A stretch of 64,000 bases of DNA from Janthinobacterium sp. SUN073 (GCF_030397665.1 NZ_JAPUBT010000002.1:62001-126000), one strand, 5' to 3'. Shown: positions 16,919-27,472, numbered from the stretch's first letter. The notes: a model not told the origin generated them from the sequence alone. Program-made: numbers and translations.

Positions 16919-19900
16919 ATGTCCACCACAGATACCGCGCTGGAAAACCTGCAGCAAGCCATCGTCGACGCCGCCAGCCGCGGCCCGTTCGCCCTCGATG
17001 CCGCCTTCCTGGAAGCGGGCCTGGCCGACCCGGACGTCGCGCCGCCCGAAAAATTCGACGCCATCATCGGCCAGGCATTCCAGATCGACGCGGCGCAGTT
17101 CCTGATCAGCTGCGCGGCAGCCGACGTGGGCGCCGTGAGCGACGGCGTCTTTACGGTCAGCAAGGCGAGCCTGCCCTTCATCGGTGGCCTGCTGCAAACC
17201 CCTGCCACGCTGGTGTTTTCCACGCAGCCGGCCGTCGCGCGCACGCCGGGCGACAACGGGGATGACGACGGGGATGACGCGGCCGTGCTGGTGGTGCAGG
17301 TGGCCGCCAGTCCCGCCGACTGGAACTGGGATAGCAGCTTTCCCTTCATGGGCGGCTGGCCATTCAGCGAGTTGCCGCTGGCGGACGCGCTGCTGGTGTT
17401 TTCCAGCGCCGACGGCGTCTATCCATGGGGTGGCGAAGGCGGGCTGTCCGTCACGGGCGGCGCCAAGCAGAACCTCAGCGCCAGTGTGGCCCTGCCCGCC
17501 TTCGTGACGCCATTTCTGGAACTGTTTTCCGACCTGGCGGCGCCGCCGGGCAAGCTGCAGATCGGCGGCTACCTGGACATGGCGCTGTACGACGGCAAGA
17601 CGTTCGAACTGGGCGGCCTGATGCCCAGCGGCGTGCTGTCGGCCACGCTCAGCGAGCTCGACTGCACGTTCGCCGGCTACCTGCGCGTGGCCGCGCCCAG
17701 CCTGACCGTGACGATCCCGCCACCCGTCGATGCGCCGCCGCCCGACGCCCTGCTGCTCGACGGCGGCATGCAGCTGCTGCTGCGCGGCGACGGCGAACCG
17801 GCCGACGAGGAAGCGGCCGATGGCGACCAGGCCGCCACGCTGGCGCTGACGGCCACGCTCAGCGTGGAAGGCGCAGGCGCCACCGACTACACGCTGTCGC
17901 TGCTGCTGCAGCCATCGAACGCCGACGGCGACGGCAACTACGCGGTCAGCCTGGAAGCGGGCAGCGACGGGCAGCCCCTCAGTCCCGGCGCCGCCATCAG
18001 CCTGATCGGCGGGGGCGCCAGCTATTTCCGCGCCACCCCGGCCGTGCTGCAGGAGTTCCTGACGTCGTTCGGCCTCGGCGGCATGACCATCAGCGGCAGC
18101 ATTCCGCCCAAGGCGCCGCCCACGGTGGACCAGGTCACGCTGCAGCTGCGCACCGTGCGCGATCTGAGCTGGCAGCCTATCCCGGCGCCCACGCCCGCGC
18201 TGAGCTTTACGGTCACCTCGTTCTTCCTCGACTGGACGGCTTACCAGCCGCTGGCGAGCAAGGCCAGCGGAAAGTCGCGCTATGAATACCTGTTCGGCAC
18301 TACCTTCACCCTGTTGCCCACGGTATTTCGCAACCTCGACGGCACGCCGGGCGGCGAATTCGACGTGCAGTTCAACTCGGCGCAGCTGTTCCAGGCCAGC
18401 TTTCCCGGCAAGGCCACGCTGTCGGACTTCCTGTCCGTTGTCTCGAACGGCCTCGTCAGCCTGCCCGACAGCATCCAGGCCGAGGTGTCGAATATCACGC
18501 TGAGCATAGACGGCGCGGCCCAGTCCTTCGCGTTTTCCAGCGACTACGCCATCAGCCTGTCCTTCCTGACGGTGGGCGGCGCGCCCATCCTGAGCATTTC
18601 GGAAGGCCAGATCAGCCTGTCGGGCATCAGCGCCACGGTGGCCGCGGACAAGCAGGAAGACGCGCTGGCCCTTGTCGAGGCCGGCGCGGCGGGCGCCGGC
18701 ACAGCCTGGGCCGGTTCCATTTCCGGCTTGCTGGGCGTGGGCGCCAGCCTGCAGGCGGCCGTCAGCGTGGCCTACAGCAGCCAGGAAACGCCGCCCCGCT
18801 GGACCCTCTCCGCCTCCCTCGCGCAAGAACTCGACGTGGGCGAGATGATCAAGCAATTCTTTGCCGCCGGCGGCATCTATGATTTCCCCGTCTTCTTGCC
18901 GGGCAACCTGAAGATTTCCGCGTTCGCCATCGATGCGGTCATACCCAGCGGCAAGCCCAGCACGGACCTGGCCACCAGCTACACGGTCGACACCACCTTC
19001 ACCTGGCTGTTCCTGCTTGGCCAGCAAGAGATCGGCTTGCAGAAAGCCACGCTCTCGGTGCAGTATGACGGCGCCAAGCCGGCCGCGCAGCAATTCTCGG
19101 GCAAGGCCGATGCCGTATGGATCTATACCGCCATCAATCTGAAACTGGGCTTCGGCTATGCGTTCCAGCCGACGGACAAGGGGCCGAACCACACGCTGTA
19201 CGTGAGCTGGGAAGGTTTCACGGCAACCTATACCAGCGGCAACGAGATGCTCAGCTTCACCCTGGCGGGCTGGTCTCTGGGTAGCCTGATTCAGGCGCTC
19301 GTGCGCACGCTGGGCGATCCGTATTTCGTGCTGCCGTCGCCGTGGGATTTGCTGAACCAGGTCACGCTGGACGGCCTGTCCATCAACGTGTCGCTGAAAA
19401 CCGGCGAAAAGAACCGCCTCAGCGCCACCTACACGCTCAGTTCCCCCCTCAACCTCGGATTCATCGTCATCCGCAGCATCGTCTTCAAGCGCAATACGGA
19501 CGGCAAGGTGACCCTGGCGCTGGACGCCAGCGTGCCCCCATTGCTCAAAGGCAGCATGGGCGACTTGCTGGACCCGGACAAGGGACAGGACGTGGAAGAG
19601 ATGCCCAGCGTGCCGGGCGCCGGTTCCAGCTATTTCAAGGTCTTCCTGCTGATGTTGGGCCAGCGCGTGGCCATCAACGGCGCGTCCGACTTCAGCTCGA
19701 CCAAGGCCGTCATCGACGCGCTGGCCGGCGTGCCGCCCACCACGGGCAAGAGCAATCCCGTCAACCCGGGCAGCGGTGTGCAGGGCCAGCCGTATTACCA
19801 GCCGGACAGCAACTGGCTGATCGCCGCGCATTTCGGCGTGCTGCAGACAGCCGGCGTGTGGGCCGTCGACGTACAGATCGTCTTCAACGATCCCAACCTG

Positions 19901-22900
19901 TACGGCTTGCGCCTGACCCTGGGCAGCCCCAAGATGGGCGGCCTGGCCGGCCTGGTGGTCGATATCCTGTACAAGAAGATCAGCGACGACGTGGGCCTGT
20001 TCCAGATCGACTTCACCTTCCCCGACAGCATACGCAACCTGAACTTCGGCGCCGTCAGCGTGGTGCTGCCGATGATAGGCATCAAGATCTACACGAATGG
20101 CGATTTCCTGATCGACATCGGCTTTCCCTACAATATGGACTTTACGCGCTCGTTCAGCTTTAGCGCCATCGTCTACGGCGTGCCAGTGATGGGCTCGGGC
20201 GGCGTGTATTTCGGCAAGCTGTCGAGCGCGACGGCGACGCAGGTGCCGAAAACCGATCTCGGGTATTTCAATCCCGTCATCGTCTTCGGCCTGGGTCTGC
20301 AGCTGGGCCTGGGCTACAACTTCGTCAAGGGGCCGCTGAAAGCCGGCTTCGCGCTGACCGTGTTCGGCATCATCGAAGGCGTGATCGCCACCTACCATCC
20401 GTACGACCGCAGCAACGCCGTCGCGCTGGCCAACGCCGGCGCGTCCGGCAGCGTCCAGGAAAGCAGCTACTTCAAGCTGACGGGCACGTTCGGCGTGATC
20501 GGCATGCTGTACGGCGAAGTGGATTTGAAAATCATCAGCGCTTCGCTGCTCGTCAACATCACCGTGTCGGTGCAGATCGGCTACGAATCCTACCGCGCCA
20601 TCCCCCTGTCCGTGACGGCTTCGGTGCGCATCAGCCTGCGCGTCAAGATCGACCTGGGCATCTTCAGCTTCACCATTTCCGTGGGCTTTTCCGCCACCGT
20701 CAGCGCGCAATTCCGCATCGGCAGCGACAGTCGCGCGCCGTGGGATGGCGGCGGCGCGCTGGGCCTGGAAAGCCTGGCGCGCGGCCGCGCGCGCACCTTG
20801 CCGATGGAACTGCAGGCCGCCATGCTGCGCGCCGGGCCGCGCCGCCAGCCGCGACGCGTGCTGCGCACCGATGCCAAGCCGCTGCTGCAACTGGTGACGG
20901 CGCCGCAATTCACGGTGCTGGCGCCGCAGGGCGCCACCGCCAGCGGCGCGCAGCAAGGCGCATTCGTCTGCCTGTTCGCCATGGATGCGCCGGACCCGGC
21001 CGCCGGCGGCGCGGGGACAGGCACGACCTCGTTCGACCTGCTGTGCAAGGCGTACTTCCCGTGGCTGCTCGACGCCTTGCAGCCGGCGACGCGGGCTGAC
21101 GACGCGGCGCTGGACCTGGCTGCCGCCGCGACCGCCAGCGTCACTTTGACGCAGCTGGTGGCGGGCATCCAGGTGCTGGCCGACCCCGCCATGCAACCAT
21201 TTGGCATGGGCGACCTGCTGCAGTTCCTTGCCGACAGCTTCATCGTGAACATCAGCGCGCCGGGCGCCTGTATGGACGGCGCCACGCTATTTCCGCTGTT
21301 CGACGGGCTGCGGCTGGACGTGCCCGACCCGCAAGGCGGCGCCGGCACGCAAGCGATCGACCTCGAGACCTACGCGACGGCGACGGAACAGTACCGCAGC
21401 ACGGTGGCCGGCGTGCTGCGCCAGGTGGCCGCCAAGGTGGGCAAGGCGCCCGCCAAGCCCGCGCTGCTGGCGCAGGACGACGCTGGCGCCGAATCGATGG
21501 CGGCCTTCATCTTCGTCGACGTCTTCAGCCTGATCGGCCGCGCACTGCTGCAATCGGCCATCGATGCCTTCGACAATTACAGCTATGCGCTGCAGCCGGG
21601 CGACAGCATCGCCGGCATCGTTGCCGCCTTCAACCGGGCCGGCAACGCCATCGACGCGGACGACGTGTCGCTGCCGAATGCCACGTACCCGCTGAACGGC
21701 GCGCTGCCGCTGCAGGTCGGCGGTCTGTCCGCCGTGATCCAGGCCGGCGATACGCTGGCGGCCATCGCCGCCCGCTACACGGATCCGGCCGGCGCCGGCG
21801 GGCGCTGGCAAACCACCGCGGCCCAGCTGATCGGCGCGAATGCGGCGCCGCGCGCGCTGCGCACGGGCGTGACGCTGGTCTTCGACTTCGGCGCCGGCGC
21901 CGTCAGCCACGTCACCGCGCCCGGCGACAGCTTCGGCGCCATTGCCGCCGCGCTGGGCGTGCCGCTGGCCACCCTGGCGCAGCAGGCATCGCTGTATGCG
22001 CGCGCCGACCTGCTGCTGCCGACGGCCCTCCTCGCCGTGCCGCCGCTGGCCTATGCATCGGCCGCCGGCGATACCCTCGCCAGCATCGCCAGCCGCTTCG
22101 CCACCACGGCCGCCGCGCTGGGGCGCGACAATGCCGGCGTCGCCGATCTGTTCGCCGCGGCCCCGGGCCGGCTGGCCATCGCCCGCCTCGACGCCTTGCC
22201 GCTGGAGCAGCTGTGGTGCGGCGTACAGGCCAGCGGCGCCGTGGCCCAGGCCGCCGGCCAGGTCGCGCGCTTCATCACCTATGGCTTGCGCCTGCCGGTG
22301 GCGGCGGGCCTGAGCCTGTCGCCATCCTTCCTGTATAGCAAGACACAGACCGACTACGCGCTGTACCAGTTGACGGGGCAGCAATTCCCCACGCCCGCCA
22401 GCGCCGCCGGCGGCTACCGCATCAGCCTGGGACGCAATGCCATTTCGCATGGCGTCGCCCTCGATTTCATCACCTTCGCCGGCGCGCCCGGCACCAGCCT
22501 GCCCATCGACCTGGACGCCGCGTACGGCTTGCTGTCGGGCGTGCTGGCGTATGCGCAGGCGGGCAGCTTCGTGCCGTCGCCTGTGCTGCACATCCTGCCG
22601 CTGGCTTCCTTGCAGCCGCGGCAGTTCCCTGCGGCAGGCTACGCCGCCTGGATCACCGCCGACCTGGCGCGCCTGACGGCCGTGACCTCCGGCGCCGCTT
22701 CAGCGGCGCGCGCCGCCAGCCAAGCCGCGCCCGCGCCGTATCTGTGGCAATTGCCCGACGCCATGCTGGCCAGCATCACCCAGCGCCAGGATACGCTGCA
22801 GGCGCTGTACACGCAGGCGCAATACGCGGACATGCTGGCCCTGATGCCCGCCTATCGTCCCCGCATCGGCAACACGCCGCCCAACAGCGGCAGCACGGTG

Positions 22901-25900
22901 TTCCAGGACTTGAGCGGCTATGCCTACGCCACGCGCGTGGACTTCCAGATCACGCGCATGCCGGCCGCCACCGTGGCCACCAACGACGCCAGCGGCACCG
23001 CGCTGGCCAGCGCCGCCACCCTGGCCCACGTCTACGAGCTGGTGGGACCGTCGGCCGCCGATGCCCAGCGCCTGCAATACCTGCTGAGCGGCATGGCCGC
23101 CGTGGGCGAATCCCTGGTGGCCGGCCTGTTCCTGCTGTACAGTGAAGGCGGCAGCGACCAGGTGGCGCTGACGGGCCAGGCCGATGCCGACTACCTGTGC
23201 TTCCTGACGCAAACCAATCTGTCCACGGAAAGCCATCCACCGTCCAGCCGCATGCTGCTGGACGCGGCGGAGACAGCCTTGCCGCGCGGCATAGCCAACA
23301 GTCCGTCGCAATTCATCAAGCTGCTGTGGGAGCAATCGGTGGTGCGCGGCGGCGGCTACTATCTGTATTTCGAGGACATGGTGTCGGGCGCCGGCCTGCC
23401 CCCATCCGTCTTCGACGCCACGGGCACGGCCACACTGACGCTGGTGGTTCCGCTGGCGCGCCCGGCGGCGGGCGCCGCCGACACCGTGCCGAACTTCGTC
23501 AACGCCCTGCTGACAACGCAGGCGATCGATCCGCAGCAGGACGTGCTGGTGTTCGAATCGCTGAGCAAGCCGGCCAAGACCCAGCCTTTGGCCCACGCCG
23601 CCACGAGCACCCTGACCGCCCTGGCCGCCACGTATGGCATGGGCGTGGGACAGCTGGCGCGGCAAAACGCCGTGCGGCCGCTGCGCGCCGGCGCCAGCGT
23701 GCCAGTGGGCGGCATCCTGCACCAGCTGAACCAGCAAGACATGGCCGCGCCCGCGCAAGCGCTGGAGCAGCTGGCCGCGTATTACTCGGCCGGCGCAACC
23801 CCGCTGAGCGCGGCGCAGATCGCCGCCTACAATCCCGGCGTGACGGTGGCGCTGGGCGCGACCATGCGCATTCCGCCGCTCGTCTATCGCGTGCCAGCCA
23901 CGTCTGACGCTCCCGGCAATACCTTCACCGCCCTGGCCGCCTACTATGGTTTGTCGGTGGACGCCTTGGCCCTGGGCGCGGCCGACACCGCGGGCCTGTA
24001 CACCGATGGCACCGTGCTCGACGTCGACAGCCTGGCCCTCGATGCGCAAGCGACCTTGGCGCCGGGCAACCTGTCGTTCCAGCTCAAGCGAAGCAACGAC
24101 GGCGTGCCCGTGCTGCCGCCCGATCCCACGCCGCAGCAACAGCAGCAATATGCGCAAGCGACCCTGTCTGCGCTGTACAACACGCTGTCGGCCGGCCTGG
24201 GCCACAACCCGTATTTCCTGCCCAGTCCCTACAGCCTGCCCTTCGGACCGCAGGACCATACGAACGACAGCGACGGCGGCGGCGATGGCGATGGGGACGA
24301 TGGCGAAGCGCACCGCCGGCGCTATGCCGCCGCGGCCCTGGCCGATTACGACTACCGCCAGGCGCTGGGCTACCTGGGCAACAACAGCGACGGACGGCCG
24401 TTCGCCACGCTCAATGCGGCGCCGGTCAATCCGCCGGCCGGCCTGCCGCCCGCCGCCGACAATCCCTACCTGGGCGTGGGCGGCCATGCGTCGCTGGCCC
24501 TGCGCTGGCAAGACCTGTTCGGCAACACCACCGTCACGCCGTTCGAGGCGCCGCCGGTCGGCTACACGGGGGCGCTGGACCAGGCCCCCGCCGCGCTGCG
24601 CTACACGGATCGCCTGCTGGGCCTGTCCGCCTGGCCGAAAGTCCAGGCCAGCTACCTGTACGACACGGATGCGGGCGGCGCACCCGCGCTGCTGCTGACC
24701 TTGCGCATGGATGGCCTGGCCTACGCCACGCCAGCCGATGCGATGCAAGACTTGCCCACCTACCAGCGCCTGTACTTCCAGCTGCACCAGGACTATACGG
24801 GCCTGGGCGTGCCCGGACTGAGCGGAAATGCGGTGAGCATCTCCCTCAGCAACTCCCTGCTGGCCACGCCGCTGCAGCCGCTGGGCGAGGCCCAGTCGCG
24901 GCAGGTGCGCGACTTCGTCGCCGCCTGCGCCATCTACTTGCAGGCGCTGGCCGGCGGCGGCAGCGCCACGGCGCCCGCCGCCACGCTATCGGTGCCGGTA
25001 CCGCTGGCGCAACTGGCCAGCGCCAACCGCATCGCGCTCGACGTGGCACTGGTGCTGACGCGCCAGGCCATCCTGCTCGACCCCGTGCTGGCGGCCCTGC
25101 CGGACGGCGCCAGCGTGGTCAGCGCCGTGCTGCCGCAGGCCGACACGAATGGCGGCGCCTCCAGCTACACCACGTTTGCCAAGGCGCTCGAAGCGTGCCT
25201 GAAGACGCCGCAATGGTCGATGCGCGCTGGCGCGGGGCTGACGCGCGTGGGTAGCGCCGGCCAGCAGACGCAGCAGTTGTTCGCCGTGCGTTTCAGCGAC
25301 ACGCCCGGCCAGGGCATCCATTTCCGCCTGGGCCAGCAGGCCAGCTACTACGCGCCGCTGCCCGTTGCCAATTCGCTGGAAAGCCGCATGGTCAGCATCG
25401 ACGCCTATCCGACCAATACGCCGCATGCGCTGACGCTCAATAGCGTCGACCTGAACCTGTGGCTGCAAAGCTGTCTCGACGCCATCGACAAGTTCCTCTC
25501 GGCCACCTATGCGCCGCCCGCCTACATCCTCGATCGCCTCAACGGCATCGCCGATCCGCTGCAGAGCGGCCAGCTGGGCCTCGTACTCAAGGCGAAACAG
25601 ACGCTGGCCGACGCCATCAGCGCCACGGTCAGCCCCGTGCTCAGCAGCAGCGCGGCGGACGAAGCCACGCGCTTCAGCGCGGCCGCCACCATGCGACAGC
25701 AGCTGCTGACCACCCTGGGGCCGGCCTTTGCCGCCGGCGCCGTGGTGGTATACGGCGTGGACCAGATCACGGGCATGGACGGCATCTACGCGGCGGGGCC
25801 GCCCGCGCTGTACGGCCAGCCCGCCGGCGCGGGCGCAGCTGGCGGCACTGCGGACGGCGCGGCCGGCGACGGCAACCAGAACTACACCTTGTTCCCGACC

Positions 25901-27472
25901 CGGCTGCCGCTACAAGGCACTGCCGCGCCAGACCAGAGCCGGCTGTCATTCAACTTCATCTCGAAAAATGTCGAAGGCCAGGCCTATGTGCCGCTGGACT
26001 TGCGCTATCAGATCACGCACATGGAATTCGACCAGCAATTCGTGCCCGGCATCGAAAACTACGCGCAAAGCCAGTGGCTGCTGTTCATCACCGGTCCGTT
26101 CGAGGTAGCGCTGGGCAATGGCACGCAATATATCCCCGTGCTGAACCGCGCCCTGCCCGTGCCGCCCACAGTCAACCGGCAGACCGCCACCGCGTCCGCC
26201 GCGCCGCAGGCCGGCCGCATGCGCCTGGCCGCCGCCGGCTTGCAGCCGGCCCAGCTGGCCCAGTGGGATTACAGCTTCAGCTATACCTATCGCCAGGCGG
26301 CGCAGGATGCCGTGCACGTCAGCGTCGTGCTCAACGTGCCGCCGCAGGCGGCCAGGCTGTCCGCGGCGGCCGGTCCCGACCTGTTTACGGCGCTGGCCGC
26401 CTTCGTCAGCAACTATCCGCTCATCTCGGCTGACCTCGACGCATTCCTCGCGCCCCTCGATGGCAAGCAGGATACGGCCGATAGTATCGCCAAGGCAACA
26501 CTGGCCACCACCGCCTTCCAGCAGCTGGTGACCCAGGTGGCAGCCAGCTATGGCGGCCATTTCGGCGCGGCGCGGCTGGCGGCGGCGCAAGGCGAGGCCA
26601 GCGTGGCCGTGGAATTCGACGCGCGTTTGGAAGACCATGGCGGCGACGCCTGGTATGCGCTGCTCAATGTCACCGTCGGCGGCGCGCCCGCCACCTACGA
26701 CCCGCTGGCCGGCACCCTGAGCAACGGCGCCGTCACCGTGCCCGTGCCCGTGCTCGACATCGATGCGCAGCGGTACCGGGCCACGCCGGCCACGCCCACG
26801 CCGCCCGATGCGCTGCTGGCCTACCGCTACGCGGCCATCGCCGCCGACGCGCCCGACCTGTCGTTTGCCGCCGCACTGGCCAATACCGGCCGCGAGGTGC
26901 GCATGCCAGGGCTGAACGTGATGGTGTACAAGAACGCCCAGGCCTCGCTGTACGTGCAGCGCAACCGCTACCTGTGCCCGCCCAGCCAGACGCAGGTGTC
27001 GACCATGCATGCCTTCCTGTACCAGACGCCGGTCGTCAAGTTCAGCGACCCCATCCTGCCACGCCTGAGCTGGCAAGGCTATGATTTGCGGCAAGTCGCA
27101 CCGGTGGACGGCAGCGATGTGGCGGCCTACATGAGGGGCTTCTTCAACGCCCTCTTCACGGGCGCCTCGGGCAGCGTGCGCATCGCCATGGATGGCAGCT
27201 ATTCCTACAGCGTGATGCCGGCCGTGGCGGGCTTTCCCCGCACCTCGCTGCCGGTCAGCCTGCTGCCGGCCGTGCTCGCGCCCATCGATGCGGCTCAGCC
27301 TCCCGCCGCGCCCATGGCGCTGGTGGCCCAGGTGCAGCAATGGTATGACACGCAGCAGCCGACCACGGGTGGCGGCGCCGCCATGGATTTCCGCCTGAAC
27401 TTCTTTACGGACGGCGCGCCAGAGCAACTGCTGCTGTCGCTCGAAGACGTGCGCTGGGTGGTGCGGCCCTGA
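16919..27472 (+). CDS. 3517-residue giant beta-rich protein with LysM-like repeats
   Basis: One uninterrupted 10.5-kb gene; AAGGAG lies nine bases before the ATG. No signal peptide or transmembrane helix is evident. Residues about 1-430: acidic, Ala-rich. About 430-1275: long series of hydrophobic beta strands separated by Gly/Asp turns, ending in FSFTISVGFSATVSAQFRIG. About 1340-1550: mixed alpha. About 1555-1745: four consecutive LysM-like units (QPGDSIAGIVAAFN, QAGDTLAAIAARYT, APGDSFGAIAAALGV, AAGDTLASIASRFAT). About 2229-2369: three more degenerate units (STLTALAATYGM, QALEQLAAYYSAG, GNTFTALAAYYGL). About 2450-2462: an Asp/Gly-rich linker. The remaining 1050 residues are mixed alpha/beta. 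LysM domains usually bind peptidoglycan or chitin-like glycans, suggesting a surface or extracellular role, but no secretion system is adjacent. The beta part recalls DUF6603-type proteins; unverified. Confidence 0.88.
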   Translation: MSTTDTALENLQQAIVDAASRGPFALDAAFLEAGLADPDVAPPEKFDAIIGQAFQIDAAQFLISCAAADVGAVSDGVFTVSKASLPFIGGLLQTPATLVFSTQPAVARTPGDNGDDDGDDAAVLVVQVAASPADWNWDSSFPFMGGWPFSELPLADALLVFSSADGVYPWGGEGGLSVTGGAKQNLSASVALPAFVTPFLELFSDLAAPPGKLQIGGYLDMALYDGKTFELGGLMPSGVLSATLSELDCTFAGYLRVAAPSLTVTIPPPVDAPPPDALLLDGGMQLLLRGDGEPADEEAADGDQAATLALTATLSVEGAGATDYTLSLLLQPSNADGDGNYAVSLEAGSDGQPLSPGAAISLIGGGASYFRATPAVLQEFLTSFGLGGMTISGSIPPKAPPTVDQVTLQLRTVRDLSWQPIPAPTPALSFTVTSFFLDWTAYQPLASKASGKSRYEYLFGTTFTLLPTVFRNLDGTPGGEFDVQFNSAQLFQASFPGKATLSDFLSVVSNGLVSLPDSIQAEVSNITLSIDGAAQSFAFSSDYAISLSFLTVGGAPILSISEGQISLSGISATVAADKQEDALALVEAGAAGAGTAWAGSISGLLGVGASLQAAVSVAYSSQETPPRWTLSASLAQELDVGEMIKQFFAAGGIYDFPVFLPGNLKISAFAIDAVIPSGKPSTDLATSYTVDTTFTWLFLLGQQEIGLQKATLSVQYDGAKPAAQQFSGKADAVWIYTAINLKLGFGYAFQPTDKGPNHTLYVSWEGFTATYTSGNEMLSFTLAGWSLGSLIQALVRTLGDPYFVLPSPWDLLNQVTLDGLSINVSLKTGEKNRLSATYTLSSPLNLGFIVIRSIVFKRNTDGKVTLALDASVPPLLKGSMGDLLDPDKGQDVEEMPSVPGAGSSYFKVFLLMLGQRVAINGASDFSSTKAVIDALAGVPPTTGKSNPVNPGSGVQGQPYYQPDSNWLIAAHFGVLQTAGVWAVDVQIVFNDPNLYGLRLTLGSPKMGGLAGLVVDILYKKISDDVGLFQIDFTFPDSIRNLNFGAVSVVLPMIGIKIYTNGDFLIDIGFPYNMDFTRSFSFSAIVYGVPVMGSGGVYFGKLSSATATQVPKTDLGYFNPVIVFGLGLQLGLGYNFVKGPLKAGFALTVFGIIEGVIATYHPYDRSNAVALANAGASGSVQESSYFKLTGTFGVIGMLYGEVDLKIISASLLVNITVSVQIGYESYRAIPLSVTASVRISLRVKIDLGIFSFTISVGFSATVSAQFRIGSDSRAPWDGGGALGLESLARGRARTLPMELQAAMLRAGPRRQPRRVLRTDAKPLLQLVTAPQFTVLAPQGATASGAQQGAFVCLFAMDAPDPAAGGAGTGTTSFDLLCKAYFPWLLDALQPATRADDAALDLAAAATASVTLTQLVAGIQVLADPAMQPFGMGDLLQFLADSFIVNISAPGACMDGATLFPLFDGLRLDVPDPQGGAGTQAIDLETYATATEQYRSTVAGVLRQVAAKVGKAPAKPALLAQDDAGAESMAAFIFVDVFSLIGRALLQSAIDAFDNYSYALQPGDSIAGIVAAFNRAGNAIDADDVSLPNATYPLNGALPLQVGGLSAVIQAGDTLAAIAARYTDPAGAGGRWQTTAAQLIGANAAPRALRTGVTLVFDFGAGAVSHVTAPGDSFGAIAAALGVPLATLAQQASLYARADLLLPTALLAVPPLAYASAAGDTLASIASRFATTAAALGRDNAGVADLFAAAPGRLAIARLDALPLEQLWCGVQASGAVAQAAGQVARFITYGLRLPVAAGLSLSPSFLYSKTQTDYALYQLTGQQFPTPASAAGGYRISLGRNAISHGVALDFITFAGAPGTSLPIDLDAAYGLLSGVLAYAQAGSFVPSPVLHILPLASLQPRQFPAAGYAAWITADLARLTAVTSGAASAARAASQAAPAPYLWQLPDAMLASITQRQDTLQALYTQAQYADMLALMPAYRPRIGNTPPNSGSTVFQDLSGYAYATRVDFQITRMPAATVATNDASGTALASAATLAHVYELVGPSAADAQRLQYLLSGMAAVGESLVAGLFLLYSEGGSDQVALTGQADADYLCFLTQTNLSTESHPPSSRMLLDAAETALPRGIANSPSQFIKLLWEQSVVRGGGYYLYFEDMVSGAGLPPSVFDATGTATLTLVVPLARPAAGAADTVPNFVNALLTTQAIDPQQDVLVFESLSKPAKTQPLAHAATSTLTALAATYGMGVGQLARQNAVRPLRAGASVPVGGILHQLNQQDMAAPAQALEQLAAYYSAGATPLSAAQIAAYNPGVTVALGATMRIPPLVYRVPATSDAPGNTFTALAAYYGLSVDALALGAADTAGLYTDGTVLDVDSLALDAQATLAPGNLSFQLKRSNDGVPVLPPDPTPQQQQQYAQATLSALYNTLSAGLGHNPYFLPSPYSLPFGPQDHTNDSDGGGDGDGDDGEAHRRRYAAAALADYDYRQALGYLGNNSDGRPFATLNAAPVNPPAGLPPAADNPYLGVGGHASLALRWQDLFGNTTVTPFEAPPVGYTGALDQAPAALRYTDRLLGLSAWPKVQASYLYDTDAGGAPALLLTLRMDGLAYATPADAMQDLPTYQRLYFQLHQDYTGLGVPGLSGNAVSISLSNSLLATPLQPLGEAQSRQVRDFVAACAIYLQALAGGGSATAPAATLSVPVPLAQLASANRIALDVALVLTRQAILLDPVLAALPDGASVVSAVLPQADTNGGASSYTTFAKALEACLKTPQWSMRAGAGLTRVGSAGQQTQQLFAVRFSDTPGQGIHFRLGQQASYYAPLPVANSLESRMVSIDAYPTNTPHALTLNSVDLNLWLQSCLDAIDKFLSATYAPPAYILDRLNGIADPLQSGQLGLVLKAKQTLADAISATVSPVLSSSAADEATRFSAAATMRQQLLTTLGPAFAAGAVVVYGVDQITGMDGIYAAGPPALYGQPAGAGAAGGTADGAAGDGNQNYTLFPTRLPLQGTAAPDQSRLSFNFISKNVEGQAYVPLDLRYQITHMEFDQQFVPGIENYAQSQWLLFITGPFEVALGNGTQYIPVLNRALPVPPTVNRQTATASAAPQAGRMRLAAAGLQPAQLAQWDYSFSYTYRQAAQDAVHVSVVLNVPPQAARLSAAAGPDLFTALAAFVSNYPLISADLDAFLAPLDGKQDTADSIAKATLATTAFQQLVTQVAASYGGHFGAARLAAAQGEASVAVEFDARLEDHGGDAWYALLNVTVGGAPATYDPLAGTLSNGAVTVPVPVLDIDAQRYRATPATPTPPDALLAYRYAAIAADAPDLSFAAALANTGREVRMPGLNVMVYKNAQASLYVQRNRYLCPPSQTQVSTMHAFLYQTPVVKFSDPILPRLSWQGYDLRQVAPVDGSDVAAYMRGFFNALFTGASGSVRIAMDGSYSYSVMPAVAGFPRTSLPVSLLPAVLAPIDAAQPPAAPMALVAQVQQWYDTQQPTTGGGAAMDFRLNFFTDGAPEQLLLSLEDVRWVVRP

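Noticed and set aside
16706..21196. 1496-codon open frame on the minus strand
   Set aside because: Antisense to the giant gene; composition (His/Arg/Gln/Gly-rich) is typical of reverse-frame shadows in GC-rich DNA, and no family motif was seen.
10210..27472. Extracellular contractile injection system or prophage tail locus
   Set aside because: LysM-like units and giant proteins suggested it, but there is no sheath, tube, baseplate, spike or AAA ATPase gene.
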